Assembly (NCBI GenBank): GCA_002359465.1
Contig: DENA01000027.1
Coordinates: 13,181-24,197 of the forward strand
Direction: 5' to 3'
Source of the DNA: Ruminococcaceae bacterium UBA2656
GTDB taxonomy: Bacteria > Bacillota > Clostridia > Oscillospirales > Acutalibacteraceae
DNA length: 11,017 bases
Shown: positions 1 to 6,912 of the stretch, piece after piece
Numbering within the stretch: position 1 is the first letter of the stretch
Layout: each line of letters begins with the position of its first letter
Translations under genes and position numbers: made by a program
The notes under the pieces: generated by a model
Seen by the model: the letters and a program-made list of their open reading frames with translations, nothing else
Databases searched by the model: none
Told to the model about the DNA's origin: nothing

Positions 1-103
1 GTTGGAAGACCCTACCGGAAAATCTGAGGAGGATTTTTTTAACACGGCGAATATCATAAAGGGAAAAATAGCTGAACTATCAAAGTTCAGCATTGAACAT
101 TAA
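1..103 (+). CDS. arsC: C-terminus of an ArsC-like (low-molecular-weight phosphatase fold) arsenate reductase, cut by the window edge
   Basis: Reading from base 2 gives an open frame of 33 codons to TAA at 101-103. It begins LEDPTGKSEEDFFNTA and ends SKFSIEH. The WxLEDPTGK-type motif, followed by an amphipathic helix with IKGKIAEL, is typical of the C-terminus of thioredoxin-coupled arsenate reductases of the LMW-PTPase fold, which reduce arsenate to arsenite in the cytoplasm. The rest of the gene, including the catalytic cysteine loop, must lie to the left of the window. A second, broken copy of the same C-terminus lies at 6913-7089, where the preceding residues (CGVQC, FPC, DW) strengthen the family call. 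This copy has GGA where the other has a TGA stop, so it is the likely functional one. It converges on the efflux operon and is followed by a hairpin terminator at 274-317. Family recognition is from memory of the motif, and activity on arsenate is inferred. Confidence 0.72.
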   Translation, partial: LEDPTGKSEEDFFNTANIIKGKIAELSKFSIEH

Positions 104-273
104 TGAATTATCTTTTCTTTTCATATTATCGTGTTATTTTCTGCTTAATATTTATCAGTCATAGGAGCGCATGCAGGATAAAATTTCGCCACCATAATCC
201 CACGCACTGGATGGAATTTCATTGAAATAGAATCCATTGCCGTTAAAATACAAAACCAAACGCGTTATATATG

Positions 274-317
274 AAAATAGTTATATTTCCTTTTTGTGGA
301 GATATTACTATTTTTTT
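274..317 (+). terminator. Hairpin terminator after the left arsC gene
   Basis: The arms 274-290 and 298-314 pair around a 7-base loop with one U-U mismatch (282/306) and one U-G wobble (287/301). A run of T (311-317) follows on the plus strand. On the minus strand the same stem would have A-C and A-A mismatches, so it works best for arsC transcription. It is homologous to the ssrA terminator at 7256-7298, with compensatory changes in two base pairs. Confidence 0.7.
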
Positions 318-320
318 CCA

Positions 321-350
321 TGATGGAGATAACCGCGCTAAATCCGAACA
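321..350 (-). pseudogene. Decayed remnant of a tmRNA 3' end
   Basis: Bases 321-333 match 11 of 13 positions with the acceptor end of the intact ssrA gene (7304-7316), including the complement of CTCCA. Beyond about 333 the similarity fades and the T-arm cannot be recognised. Its place relative to the neighbouring terminator is the same as in the intact copy. It cannot act as tmRNA, because there is no tag-coding or 5' portion. It is best read as an attachment-site-like relic or the end of a duplication. Confidence 0.45.
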
Positions 351-630
351 CGTTTATTTGATTAATGGAATGCTAATCCTACTTCTACCTTGTTACGCAT
401 TGGAAACTATAAGGAGCATGTATTAGCTAATTTCGACTTACCAATTTTTGGAATCACTATAAAAGAGTAAAACATGCCCGTCTTTTGAATGTAGAAGTTA
501 ATAAATCTTCTGTAGTGGGACTGATCCAATTATTGGATCAGTCTGGGACCTTTATATCTGTAGTTTAGATCGACTGAATCCGCAGCCCATCTACTTAGGG
601 TCTACGGACTTATACGCATTCTACATATTT
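351..630. other. Gene-poor stretch downstream of the efflux operon
   Basis: All six frames are broken by stops, and no start codon is followed by an open frame of useful length. I recognise no protein remnant. The only structure is the perfect inverted repeat at 519-543. A 7-base direct repeat, TCTGTAG, flanks that hairpin region, but at this length it may be chance. The 3' untranslated part of the efflux operon mRNA must end in this stretch. Confidence 0.6.
519..543. repeat. Perfect 11-bp inverted repeat, possible operon terminator or transposon-end relic
   Basis: GACTGATCCAA (519-529) and TTGGATCAGTC (533-543) are perfect reverse complements separated by three bases. The hairpin lies about 90 bases past the stop codon of the TolC-like gene, a plausible place for an operon terminator. 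No T run follows on either strand, so intrinsic termination is uncertain. Two short inverted ends separated by three bases also resemble abutted insertion-sequence ends, but I cannot assign a family. Confidence 0.5.
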
Positions 631-1782
631 TCAAGACATAGGAAGCCCTTTTACAATCCATTTGTAGGATTCAATCTCCCAGAAGAGTTCCGCTGAAGCG
701 GTCTTAACGGCTAAATTCTGCGCAAGGGCATCATTTCTTGCGTTGTCATATACCATGGAGGACATTAGACCTAAAGAATATTTTTTTTGCGCCTGACTTT
801 CATAAAGCTTAGAGGTTTCCAATTCCTGTTTGGCTGCTGCGAGCACTGATTGTTGACTTTGTATCGTATGAAGCTGCTTTTCGAGCGACGCCCCGATATT
901 TTGAAGTTCCACTTCGGTTAAGTTGCTGTTCGATGTTTTCCGGTCTCGGTCTTCGATAGTTTCATTACCCAGCAGTGCGCGTTGCTCTCGTTTAATCTGC
1001 ACATTATAACTGGCATCCCGTGCTGCCGCAGTATCTTTTTGCAGATCTATTTTATTCACATAAGAGGTATCCGGGTCCGGCATTGAACCAAAGGTGATTG
1101 AGTCACTGTAGGAATGACCTAAAAGCCGGTTCATCTGCGTATCAATCTCTTTTGATTGGTTCTGAAGGCCGGTGATGCTATTGTCTATCTCAGCCAGTGC
1201 ATCTTTGGCCTGCGAAACTGCAAGAGACGTTCCAAGCTTCAAGTCGTATTCTTTCTGTGCGGCTTTTTCGTTATTTTGCAAAACCGCGCGGGTATTTGTC
1301 AGCTTTTGCAGATTGTATTGTAATTGATAATGTACTGAAAACAGGCTTTGCGCGGTTCTTACAAGTTGATAATCCGCAAGGTCTGCTTGAAGTTCCCTGA
1401 GCTGATAATCATCTTCCGAAATATCTTCCTGTGCGTTCAGAAAAGCAAAAAGGGTTGAGAGCGCAACGTTCGTACCTTGCGCAACCGTCTTTAATTCTGC
1501 CGAAGCCTGTGGATTTGAGATGATCGCCGTCAGACTGGAGGATGTTTTTGAAATCGTATCAGAAAGCTGGGAATATTTTTCTTTAATTTCACTTCCATTA
1601 TCTAAGCTTTTCAGCAAAAAATCATTACTGTTTACCTGTAAATTGCAGCCTAAAACCATTTGTTCCACCCTTGAGTATTCAACGGTGTAGACAGATGTAT
1701 CCTCTGCGAATGCAGGAACCACCATGTTCAAGGAAAGTAACGCCGCAAAAGCAATTATTGCAATTGATCTTCTTTTTTTCAA
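631..1782 (-). CDS. Secreted TolC/OEP-like coiled-coil efflux protein
   Basis: The 383-residue protein has a cleavable signal peptide (basic MKKRR, hydrophobic core 8-23, likely cleavage after AFA at residue 26). The mature part is almost entirely helical. It carries two copies of the outer-membrane efflux protein repeat: AQKEYDLKLG with following QAKDAL (175-196), and AQKKYSLGLM with following ARNDAL (331-353). In TolC these repeats form the helical barrel that docks on adaptor and pump. It is shorter than typical TolC (roughly 450-490 residues), and I see no convincing membrane beta strands. It is the last gene of the operon, 41 bases after the adaptor. Translation starts at TTG (1780-1782), fixed by AGGAGG seven bases upstream. 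The family call is good. How a TolC-like protein works in a probably single-membrane cell is open. Confidence 0.78.
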   Translation of the reverse strand: MKKRRSIAIIAFAALLSLNMVVPAFAEDTSVYTVEYSRVEQMVLGCNLQVNSNDFLLKSLDNGSEIKEKYSQLSDTISKTSSSLTAIISNPQASAELKTVAQGTNVALSTLFAFLNAQEDISEDDYQLRELQADLADYQLVRTAQSLFSVHYQLQYNLQKLTNTRAVLQNNEKAAQKEYDLKLGTSLAVSQAKDALAEIDNSITGLQNQSKEIDTQMNRLLGHSYSDSITFGSMPDPDTSYVNKIDLQKDTAAARDASYNVQIKREQRALLGNETIEDRDRKTSNSNLTEVELQNIGASLEKQLHTIQSQQSVLAAAKQELETSKLYESQAQKKYSLGLMSSMVYDNARNDALAQNLAVKTASAELFWEIESYKWIVKGLPMS

Positions 1783-1789
1783 GAGAATT

Positions 1790-1795
1790 CCTCCT
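1790..1795 (-). promoter_or_regulatory. Ribosome binding site that fixes a TTG start
   Basis: On the minus strand AGGAGG lies seven bases before TTG at 1782. The codons that follow (KKRRS and a hydrophobic stretch) form a proper signal peptide. No in-frame ATG nearby would keep that signal peptide whole, so the TTG start is preferred. Confidence 0.85.
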
Positions 1796-1823
1796 TACCC
1801 TATAAACATAAAAGGTATCAGTG

Positions 1824-2981
1824 TCAATTGGTTTTTCCTTTCATTCCATTTGCGCTGCTTTCTCTGGAAAAATGCACATCCGAGGTCAGGCCTGGTTTTA
1901 TAAAATCACTTTTCTCATCCGTTTTAACTTGAACTTTTATGATACGGTCGCCATCTTTTTCCACTGCCTGATTTGAAATCTGAATAATATGCCCCGGAAT
2001 TTTAATGTTTTTGTTAGATGTAGGAACAACATACACTTTGCTGTCTGCGGATATCTGCCCGATGAATTCCTCCGGAACCTCCGCACTCACATAAACGCTG
2101 CTAGCGTCAATCAGATTGATTACTTTTTGAGCTGTTTGGCCGCTGATGACAGTACCCCTGACAACGTTGATTTCTTCTACTATTCCTGAATTGAGATTGG
2201 AAATAATGTTGTTTCCAGAAAGATAGGGCTTCTTCGTTTTTGCGCTCATCAGATCAAGGTCGATCTGTGCGGCATTGGCGCTGCTTTCCTGCTGGCTGAG
2301 CTGAACTTCCTTACTTTTCAATTGAGTGTTTAGATTATCGAGCTCCTCCTGAAGCGTACGTTTGGTTTTCGTAATGCTATCCTTCGCGTCTTTTACCACT
2401 TTGGCCTTTTGATCCAGTATATCCGAATACTTACTATAATCGGATTGTGAGATCACGCCATCACTCAACAGCTTTTGGTATTTGTTAAGGTCGTCCTGGG
2501 CCTGTTTTTCCTCTTTTTGTGCAAGTGAAAGGGAGTTCCGCAGCAACTGCAGTTCGGGTTTTCTCCCATTGCGGAGTTCTTCCGTTTTGTAGGCAATTTG
2601 ATTCTTTAGCACTGTAATGTCGGCTTTCAGTGCAGCCTGGTCGACATTATTGGTGGAAGCTTTCGCCGAATCGGACTGCATCTGCAGTTTCTTAAGATTT
2701 TTCTGGTAATCGTCGGTGGACAGCGTAATCAGTGCGCTGCCGAGTTTTACAGTATCACCTTCCTTAACGGCGATGTTTTCAACACGCGCTGGGAAGTCGA
2801 TGCTGATCTGGTATCCATCGTTGTATTTGACTTCACCCCAAGCAACAATATCTCCGCTTTGTCCGGAACTTTCAACAGATGCATTTGCTTGTGCCGCCGG
2901 TTGGCTATTTTGGCAGCCGGAGAAGAACAGCAGCAGTACAACTGTTAATGCCGCTAAATATTTTCTCTTGCCTAATCTCAT
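1824..2981 (-). CDS. Lipoprotein periplasmic-adaptor-like (HlyD/MacA-type membrane fusion) protein
   Basis: The 385-residue protein starts with a lipoprotein signal peptide: basic start, hydrophobic 9-20, lipobox FSGC with the lipidated Cys at residue 23. The first half of the lipoyl-like domain is at about 62-88 (VKEGDTVKLG). A long coiled coil follows (about 92-245) with the hairpin-tip motif LLSDGVISQSDY (171-182) found in HlyD/MacA adaptors. The second lipoyl half is NSGIVEEINVVRGTVISG (264-281), and beta-barrel domains extend to about 370. It should be anchored on the outer face of the cytoplasmic membrane and link the FtsX-like permease to the TolC-like protein. It sits 25 bases after the permease stop and 41 bases before the TolC-like gene, in one operon. 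Its ribosome site is GGAAGG, about 11 bases upstream. Family confidence is high; the substrate is unknown. Confidence 0.88.
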   Translation of the reverse strand: MRLGKRKYLAALTVVLLLFFSGCQNSQPAAQANASVESSGQSGDIVAWGEVKYNDGYQISIDFPARVENIAVKEGDTVKLGSALITLSTDDYQKNLKKLQMQSDSAKASTNNVDQAALKADITVLKNQIAYKTEELRNGRKPELQLLRNSLSLAQKEEKQAQDDLNKYQKLLSDGVISQSDYSKYSDILDQKAKVVKDAKDSITKTKRTLQEELDNLNTQLKSKEVQLSQQESSANAAQIDLDLMSAKTKKPYLSGNNIISNLNSGIVEEINVVRGTVISGQTAQKVINLIDASSVYVSAEVPEEFIGQISADSKVYVVPTSNKNIKIPGHIIQISNQAVEKDGDRIIKVQVKTDEKSDFIKPGLTSDVHFSRESSANGMKGKTN

Positions 2982-3006
2982 ACTTAACAGGACCTTCCTT
3001 TATCAA

Positions 3007-5325
3007 TTATTCTACACTCTTCAGCGCCTGAAGCATATCGATGGATTTTATTTTTTTGCGGACAACATAGTTTACAGTGGCTGCGAAGATCAGCGTTACC
3101 AGTGCTGCAATCAATATTCTGTCTACCGTCACATGACTGATTAAATCAAAGTCATCGCCAAACCCTCCAGCTATTGTATTGGCAAGATATCTTCCAATAG
3201 GGATTCCAAATAAAATTCCGACAAATACGGAAAAAACATTTTCCGCTAATACAAGCGGCCGGATTTTTTTCTGATGAAAACCCAGAACCTCCAATGTGGC
3301 AAGATCCCTTACACGTTCAGCAAAATTCAACATTCCCATGTTATAGAGCACTACAAAAGCCAGAACCGCGCCCGATACAATCAGCAAAAGGGAAGTGCCA
3401 AAAATTGCGCTGAGGTTCCCCTCGAAATCAGATTTCTGAGTTGTTCTGTCCGTATAGCTTGTTATGTAACCGCTGTTTAGAAAGTCGTTATTCTTCTTAT
3501 TCCATTTAACCAGCAGCGAGGTGGGATTAAAATTCTCACCGATTTTCTGCCAGTAGTCGTCCGTCATATAGATTCCCTGAGCACTTGGCATATAGACGAT
3601 TTTCATGATTATAACAGGATAGTATGTGTCGCTGCTCCGCTTCAGGTTTACGGTGTCACCGACTTTTACATGCATGAGTTCAGCCAGCTTTCTCGTCATG
3701 GCAATTCCCGTATCGGGAAGCGTAACGCTGTTTCCGTCCGCGTCCTCAAGATGGATCAGCGGGCTTTTCTTGGAAAAAACGGAGACGGCGGTCATTTTCC
3801 GCAGCCCTTCCTGCGTTGTAAGCTGGATGGAACTTTCCTCCATATCCTGCACTGTTCCGTCAAGATTCAAATTCCTAATGGCCCTGTCTGTGGTATCGCT
3901 GTCCAGAATAACTTTCTGGTCATAAGAGTATGTTTTTTCATAAAGTGTTTTCGGAATACCGGACACAAGGTCAAACAGGGCAAGGGCGCCGATAATCAGC
4001 CCCACGCAGCCCGAGACGCCAAGGATGCTTACAGCAATTCTGAATTTATTGTGCATAGCATTCCTTGCAATTAGTTTTTGGCTGAATTTCAAATGCATCC
4101 ACACATAAGAAAAATGCTCCAGAAAAATATGGCACCCTTTTTTTGGCGTTTTGGCCCGCAGTAATTCGGCTGGTGTTTCATTTTGAAGCTTCAGGCACGA
4201 AAGGAAAGAAATTCCTGCAGTAAAAGTTATTATGATAGAAGCGCCGAAAAGGAACTTCGGAATGTTTACAACCATATCCTCAGCGGGAAAAGTCATCAGG
4301 TTTTTGATTTTTGAAAGCAGCAGCCTGCCAATCACGTTCGGACCGAATATAATTCCCACGAGGATTCCCAGTGTGCCGACAAAAACGCCATATGAGGTAT
4401 AATGCCATAAAATGCTTTTTTTGCTGTAACCAAGGGCCTTCAATATTCCGATCTGGTTGCGCTGGTCTTCTGTCAGCCGCATCATTGTGCTGAAGGTGAT
4501 CAGGGCGGTAACCAGAAAGAACATAAACGGAAACACCGTGGCAAGTGACTGGAACTGAATGACCTTGGCGTTTGCGAAGTTAACACCGCGGTTATCAGTT
4601 TGAGCCATTACAAAGTTGAGCTTTCTTCCAAATATGGAGTCCATCTGGTTCTGTATTTTCACAGCGTCCGCTCCCTTAGTAAGCTGAACTTCAACCTGGT
4701 TGTAGGGTTTCAATCCTCCGTAAGCAGAGACAATTCGATCCTCATCAATCGTGATAAATCCATATCTCTTCGGGTCGGGCATCATGGAAGCAGTGTCTTT
4801 CACTGCATATATGTTTTCGCTGCTGAGGGCAAGCGCTTCAATGGTAGTATCTATCCTTTTATCATTCACCTCTATAGCAAGGGTATCCCCAACAGAGAGA
4901 TGATTGGCCTGGGCAAAGGAACGATCAAGGATTGACCCACGCTTACTGAGCTTTTTTCCGGCTATAGTAACTGACATGTCAAGCGTATTTTCCGATGGAA
5001 CGGCATATACCCGTAATGTAGGTTTTCCATCAATACGGGCAGTGGCGTTATTTACCGTGAAACGTTTTTCTGCCTTCTGTACGCCTTTTATATTCCGGAC
5101 TCTCCACATATTCAGTTCGGATGGATTTGAAGCAGCTACCCAGAAATCCGAAATATTGGTATCTTTATAAAAACTCTGGGAGTGCGCGTCAATTGTTGTC
5201 CATATGGTGTCCAGTCCAACCGACATACCCATGGCTAATGTTGCCATAATAAAAATTGATAGAAACTGCGACCGGTTCTTTTTCATATCCTGGATGGATT
5301 TTTTAATGAGTGCGCCCTTTACCAT
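3007..5325 (-). CDS. FtsX-like ABC transporter permease with two repeated modules
   Basis: The 772-residue protein has eight predicted membrane segments, at about 21-41, 263-283, 312-330, 357-378, 429-453, 641-662, 693-712 and 736-756. They form two similar halves, each with one helix, a large extracytoplasmic domain (about 42-260 and 455-640) and three helices. Each half has the FtsX-family cytoplasmic motif just after its second helix (ILKALGYSKK at 293-302, LEVLGFHQKK at 678-687), which would contact the ATPase. This duplicated layout is common in Bacillota exporters that extract lipids or drugs from the membrane or act mechanically on envelope proteins. Its ATG (5323-5325) overlaps the ATPase stop (ATGGTAA, 7 bases), and GGAGG lies 7 bases upstream, implying coupled translation. 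It is partnered here with an adaptor and a TolC-like protein, as in MacAB-TolC. The substrate cannot be told. Confidence 0.9.
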   Translation of the reverse strand: MVKGALIKKSIQDMKKNRSQFLSIFIMATLAMGMSVGLDTIWTTIDAHSQSFYKDTNISDFWVAASNPSELNMWRVRNIKGVQKAEKRFTVNNATARIDGKPTLRVYAVPSENTLDMSVTIAGKKLSKRGSILDRSFAQANHLSVGDTLAIEVNDKRIDTTIEALALSSENIYAVKDTASMMPDPKRYGFITIDEDRIVSAYGGLKPYNQVEVQLTKGADAVKIQNQMDSIFGRKLNFVMAQTDNRGVNFANAKVIQFQSLATVFPFMFFLVTALITFSTMMRLTEDQRNQIGILKALGYSKKSILWHYTSYGVFVGTLGILVGIIFGPNVIGRLLLSKIKNLMTFPAEDMVVNIPKFLFGASIIITFTAGISFLSCLKLQNETPAELLRAKTPKKGCHIFLEHFSYVWMHLKFSQKLIARNAMHNKFRIAVSILGVSGCVGLIIGALALFDLVSGIPKTLYEKTYSYDQKVILDSDTTDRAIRNLNLDGTVQDMEESSIQLTTQEGLRKMTAVSVFSKKSPLIHLEDADGNSVTLPDTGIAMTRKLAELMHVKVGDTVNLKRSSDTYYPVIIMKIVYMPSAQGIYMTDDYWQKIGENFNPTSLLVKWNKKNNDFLNSGYITSYTDRTTQKSDFEGNLSAIFGTSLLLIVSGAVLAFVVLYNMGMLNFAERVRDLATLEVLGFHQKKIRPLVLAENVFSVFVGILFGIPIGRYLANTIAGGFGDDFDLISHVTVDRILIAALVTLIFAATVNYVVRKKIKSIDMLQALKSVE

Positions 5326-6020
5326 ACAATTTCCTCCACCGGCCGCGGATGCTCGTTATGCTGGATTTTGCTTATCTGCCCATCTCGCATATGAATGATG
5401 GTATCCGCCATTTCGGCAATTGGAGAATTATGAGTGACCACTACCACTGTTTTTTCCATATCCCGGGCTATGTCGCGAATCAGCTTCAATACAATGCGCC
5501 CCGTACCGGAATCCAGGGCACCGGTAGGTTCGTCGCAAAGCAGAATCTGCGGATTCTTTGCCAATGCTCGGGCGATGGATACCCGCTGCTGCTCGCCGCC
5601 GGACATTTGGCCGGGGAAATTATTCTTTCTTTCTCCCAGACCCACTCGCTCCAACATTTCCGCTGCATCCAACGGATTTCTGCAGATTTCTTCTGCAAGC
5701 TGTACATTTTCTAATGCCGTCAGGTTAGGAACCAGATTATAAAACTGAAACACAAATCCGATTTTATCCCTGCGGTACGTAGTTAATTCCTTTGTTCCCA
5801 GCTTTGATATCTCTTCGCCGTTTACCGTGATTACCCCTTTCGTCGGCGAATCCATGCCGCCCAGCATATTCAGCACGGTTGTTTTTCCCGCTCCGCTTTG
5901 TCCGAGCACAACATTAAATGATTTATCTTCAAGAGAAAAGCTGACTTCCTTAACGGCCTTTATGACGCTGTCTCCTACAATATATTCCCGTTCCACCCCT
6001 TCAAATTGAATAAAACTCAT
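5319..6020 (-). CDS. MacB/LolD-type ABC transporter ATPase
   Basis: The 233-residue protein has all motifs of an active ABC ATPase: Walker A GQSGAGKT (40-47), Q-loop Gln92, signature MSGGEQQ (139-145), Walker B ILLCDE with catalytic Glu164, D-loop ALD (168-170) and H-loop His197. Length and sequence match the MacB/LolD/FtsE group, whose members pair with FtsX-like permeases and power export or envelope remodelling at the cytoplasmic membrane. I place the start at the ATG at 6018-6020, because GGGGGA lies six bases upstream and the family begins MSFI-x-F. The frame is open 18 codons further, to a GTG without a ribosome site. It is the first gene of the pump operon, with a leader of about 130 bases from the predicted promoter, and it overlaps the permease gene by seven bases. 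Confidence 0.93.
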   Translation of the reverse strand: MSFIQFEGVEREYIVGDSVIKAVKEVSFSLEDKSFNVVLGQSGAGKTTVLNMLGGMDSPTKGVITVNGEEISKLGTKELTTYRRDKIGFVFQFYNLVPNLTALENVQLAEEICRNPLDAAEMLERVGLGERKNNFPGQMSGGEQQRVSIARALAKNPQILLCDEPTGALDSGTGRIVLKLIRDIARDMEKTVVVVTHNSPIAEMADTIIHMRDGQISKIQHNEHPRPVEEIVW

Positions 6021-6026
6021 CCCAGA

Positions 6027-6032
6027 TCCCCC
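6027..6032 (-). promoter_or_regulatory. Ribosome binding site that fixes the ATPase start
   Basis: GGGGGA on the minus strand lies six bases before the ATG at 6020. The longer frame starting with GTG at 6074 has no purine-rich site upstream, and its extra 18 residues do not resemble the family. Confidence 0.75.
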
Positions 6033-6136
6033 ATATAGAAAAATAGGCCATTTGAAAACTTGATTTCTTTTCACTAAATATCGGAATTGGCTTTGATGCC
6101 TGCTTAAAAAATATATTTTCCAACTATAGATTCTCC

Positions 6137-6165
6137 TTCCATTTCTGTTTGATTTGTATTATAAT
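6137..6165 (+). promoter_or_regulatory. Predicted promoter of the Crp/Fnr-type regulator gene
   Basis: TATAAT at 6160-6165 is a perfect -10 box on the plus strand. The sequence 17 bases upstream (TTCCAT) is a poor -35. The predicted start is near 6172, about 53 bases before the ATG. The palindrome at 6182-6203 would then lie at about +11 to +32, a position that favours repression. The -10 overlaps the opposite-strand -10 by four bases, so the two polymerases would compete. Confidence 0.55.
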
Positions 6166-6186
6166 CTAAAGCAACAAAAATAAGAG
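6158..6186 (-). promoter_or_regulatory. Predicted activator-dependent promoter of the efflux operon
   Basis: On the minus strand TATAAT at 6158-6163 is a perfect -10. The -35 position (6181-6186, CTCTTA) is far from consensus and lies inside the palindrome. Counting from the -10, the start falls near 6151 and the palindrome centre lies at -41.5. A weak -35 covered by an activator site is the layout of class II Crp/Fnr-dependent promoters. Confidence 0.58.
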
Positions 6187-6203
6187 TAACATAGGTTACT
6201 CTT
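6182..6203. promoter_or_regulatory. Perfect 22-bp palindrome, likely operator of the Crp/Fnr-type regulator
   Basis: Arms AAGAGTAAC (6182-6190) and GTTACTCTT (6195-6203) are exact reverse complements around ATAG. The inner GTAAC-N4-GTTAC core has the size and spacing of Crp/Fnr-family half-sites (five bases, four-base spacer, as in FNR or CprK boxes). It lies between the regulator gene and the pump operon, 21 bases before the regulator's ATG. Binding by this regulator is inferred from position and symmetry. Confidence 0.75.
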
Positions 6204-6224
6204 TGTAAAGAAGATGATAAAATT

Positions 6225-6905
6225 ATGGAAGACTTGATTCCAATGCTTGCATCGACCAGCCTGTTTCGATGCTTTTCAACCGAAGAATTATCGATTCTTT
6301 TTAAGAAAGAACATTACCGTGTAAAGCGATACGCCAAAAATACTGTAATACACTTTCAAAATGAAAAGTGTGTCAGTCTTGACATTGTTTTACGTGGCAC
6401 GGTTTTGGTGCAACAAATCGATTCAAACGGGGATATGCTTACCCTTTGCAGCTTTATGGCCGGTGATTCCATTGGCGAAAACCTTCTTTTTTCTCGTAAC
6501 AACCCATATCCCATGACAATGACTGCGAAATATGATACGGATATTCTTCACGCGGACAGGGAGTTGATTCTATCACTGTGCCAAAGCAACAGCGGATTTC
6601 TGGAGAATTTCCTCCAGTCGATCTCTGACAAAACGTTGATTCTGGCAGGAAAAATTCAACTACTTTCCATGAAAACAATCCGTCAGAGCATGATCGAATT
6701 CTTACTTTATGAATGCCGTATTCAGAAAAATACAACGATACGATTGGAAGTATCAAAAAAGGAGCTTGCTGAAAAATTAGGGGTTCAAAGGCCATCACTA
6801 TCCCGCGAACTAAAGAAAATGAGGAATGAAAATCTGATTGCCTTTGACGCAAAAAGCATAACCATCATGGATATGGAGGCACTGAAAAGGCTTCATACCG
6901 AGTGA
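6225..6905 (+). CDS. Crp/Fnr-family transcriptional regulator
   Basis: The 226-residue protein has a cyclic-nucleotide-binding-like beta-roll domain (about 12-120) with the family pattern LRGTV...GDMLTLCSFMAGDSIGEN (57-86), a long dimerisation helix (about 122-150) and a C-terminal winged helix. Its helix-turn-helix is VSKKELAEKLGVQRPSLSRELKKM (176-199), with recognition helix RPSLSREL. There is no N-terminal cysteine cluster of the FNR type, so oxygen sensing through an iron-sulfur centre is unlikely. The beta-roll also lacks the clear cAMP phosphate-binding Arg-Ser pair as I recall it, so the ligand is unknown. AAGAAGATGAT (6208-6218) serves as the ribosome site, six bases before the ATG. 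Divergence from the pump operon and the palindrome between them suggest it controls the pump and itself. Confidence 0.88.
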   Translation: MEDLIPMLASTSLFRCFSTEELSILFKKEHYRVKRYAKNTVIHFQNEKCVSLDIVLRGTVLVQQIDSNGDMLTLCSFMAGDSIGENLLFSRNNPYPMTMTAKYDTDILHADRELILSLCQSNSGFLENFLQSISDKTLILAGKIQLLSMKTIRQSMIEFLLYECRIQKNTTIRLEVSKKELAEKLGVQRPSLSRELKKMRNENLIAFDAKSITIMDMEALKRLHTE

Positions 6906-6912
6906 TAAATAA

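Larger units (their letters stand above)
1..333 (+). repeat. Left copy of a direct repeat of about 330 bp (arsC 3' end, terminator, tmRNA 3' tip)
   Basis: This stretch aligns with 6987-7316 in the same orientation. The first 60 bases differ at only three positions. Similarity then continues with substitutions and a few small indels through the hairpin (274-317) and stops shortly after TGATGGAGAT (321-330), which matches TGGTGGAGAT at the true tmRNA 3' end (7304-7313). The repeat probably continues left of the window, because the right copy carries about 25 more arsC codons before 6987. Bases 104-273 hold no gene that I can see. Confidence 0.88.
334..6912. mobile_element. Putative island inserted at the ssrA 3' end, without a visible integrase
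   Basis: The segment lies between two direct copies of an arsC-terminator-tmRNA tip region. It contains only the efflux operon, its regulator and a gene-poor stretch. Its right border falls within about 7 bases of the regulator's stop codon, where a truncated arsC fragment begins. Its left border is a decayed tmRNA tip. The 3' ends of tmRNA genes are well-known targets of tyrosine integrases, but no integrase, excisionase or transposase is encoded here. An autonomous element is therefore not shown. Recombination with related DNA, or a duplication, would also fit. Confidence 0.4.

Noticed and set aside
71..91. Perfect 8-bp hairpin GCTGAACT/AGTTCAGC in the left repeat
   Set aside because: It lies inside the arsC coding frame and is not kept in the right copy (two mismatches), so no structural role is supported.
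6021..6074. An N-terminal extension of 18 residues on the ATPase starting at GTG 6074
   Set aside because: No ribosome site lies upstream, the residues do not match the family, and a good site precedes the ATG at 6020.
6454..6852. A minus-strand open frame of 132 codons opposite the Crp/Fnr-type gene
   Set aside because: It is antisense to a complete regulator with a recognisable helix-turn-helix, and no family motif is seen.
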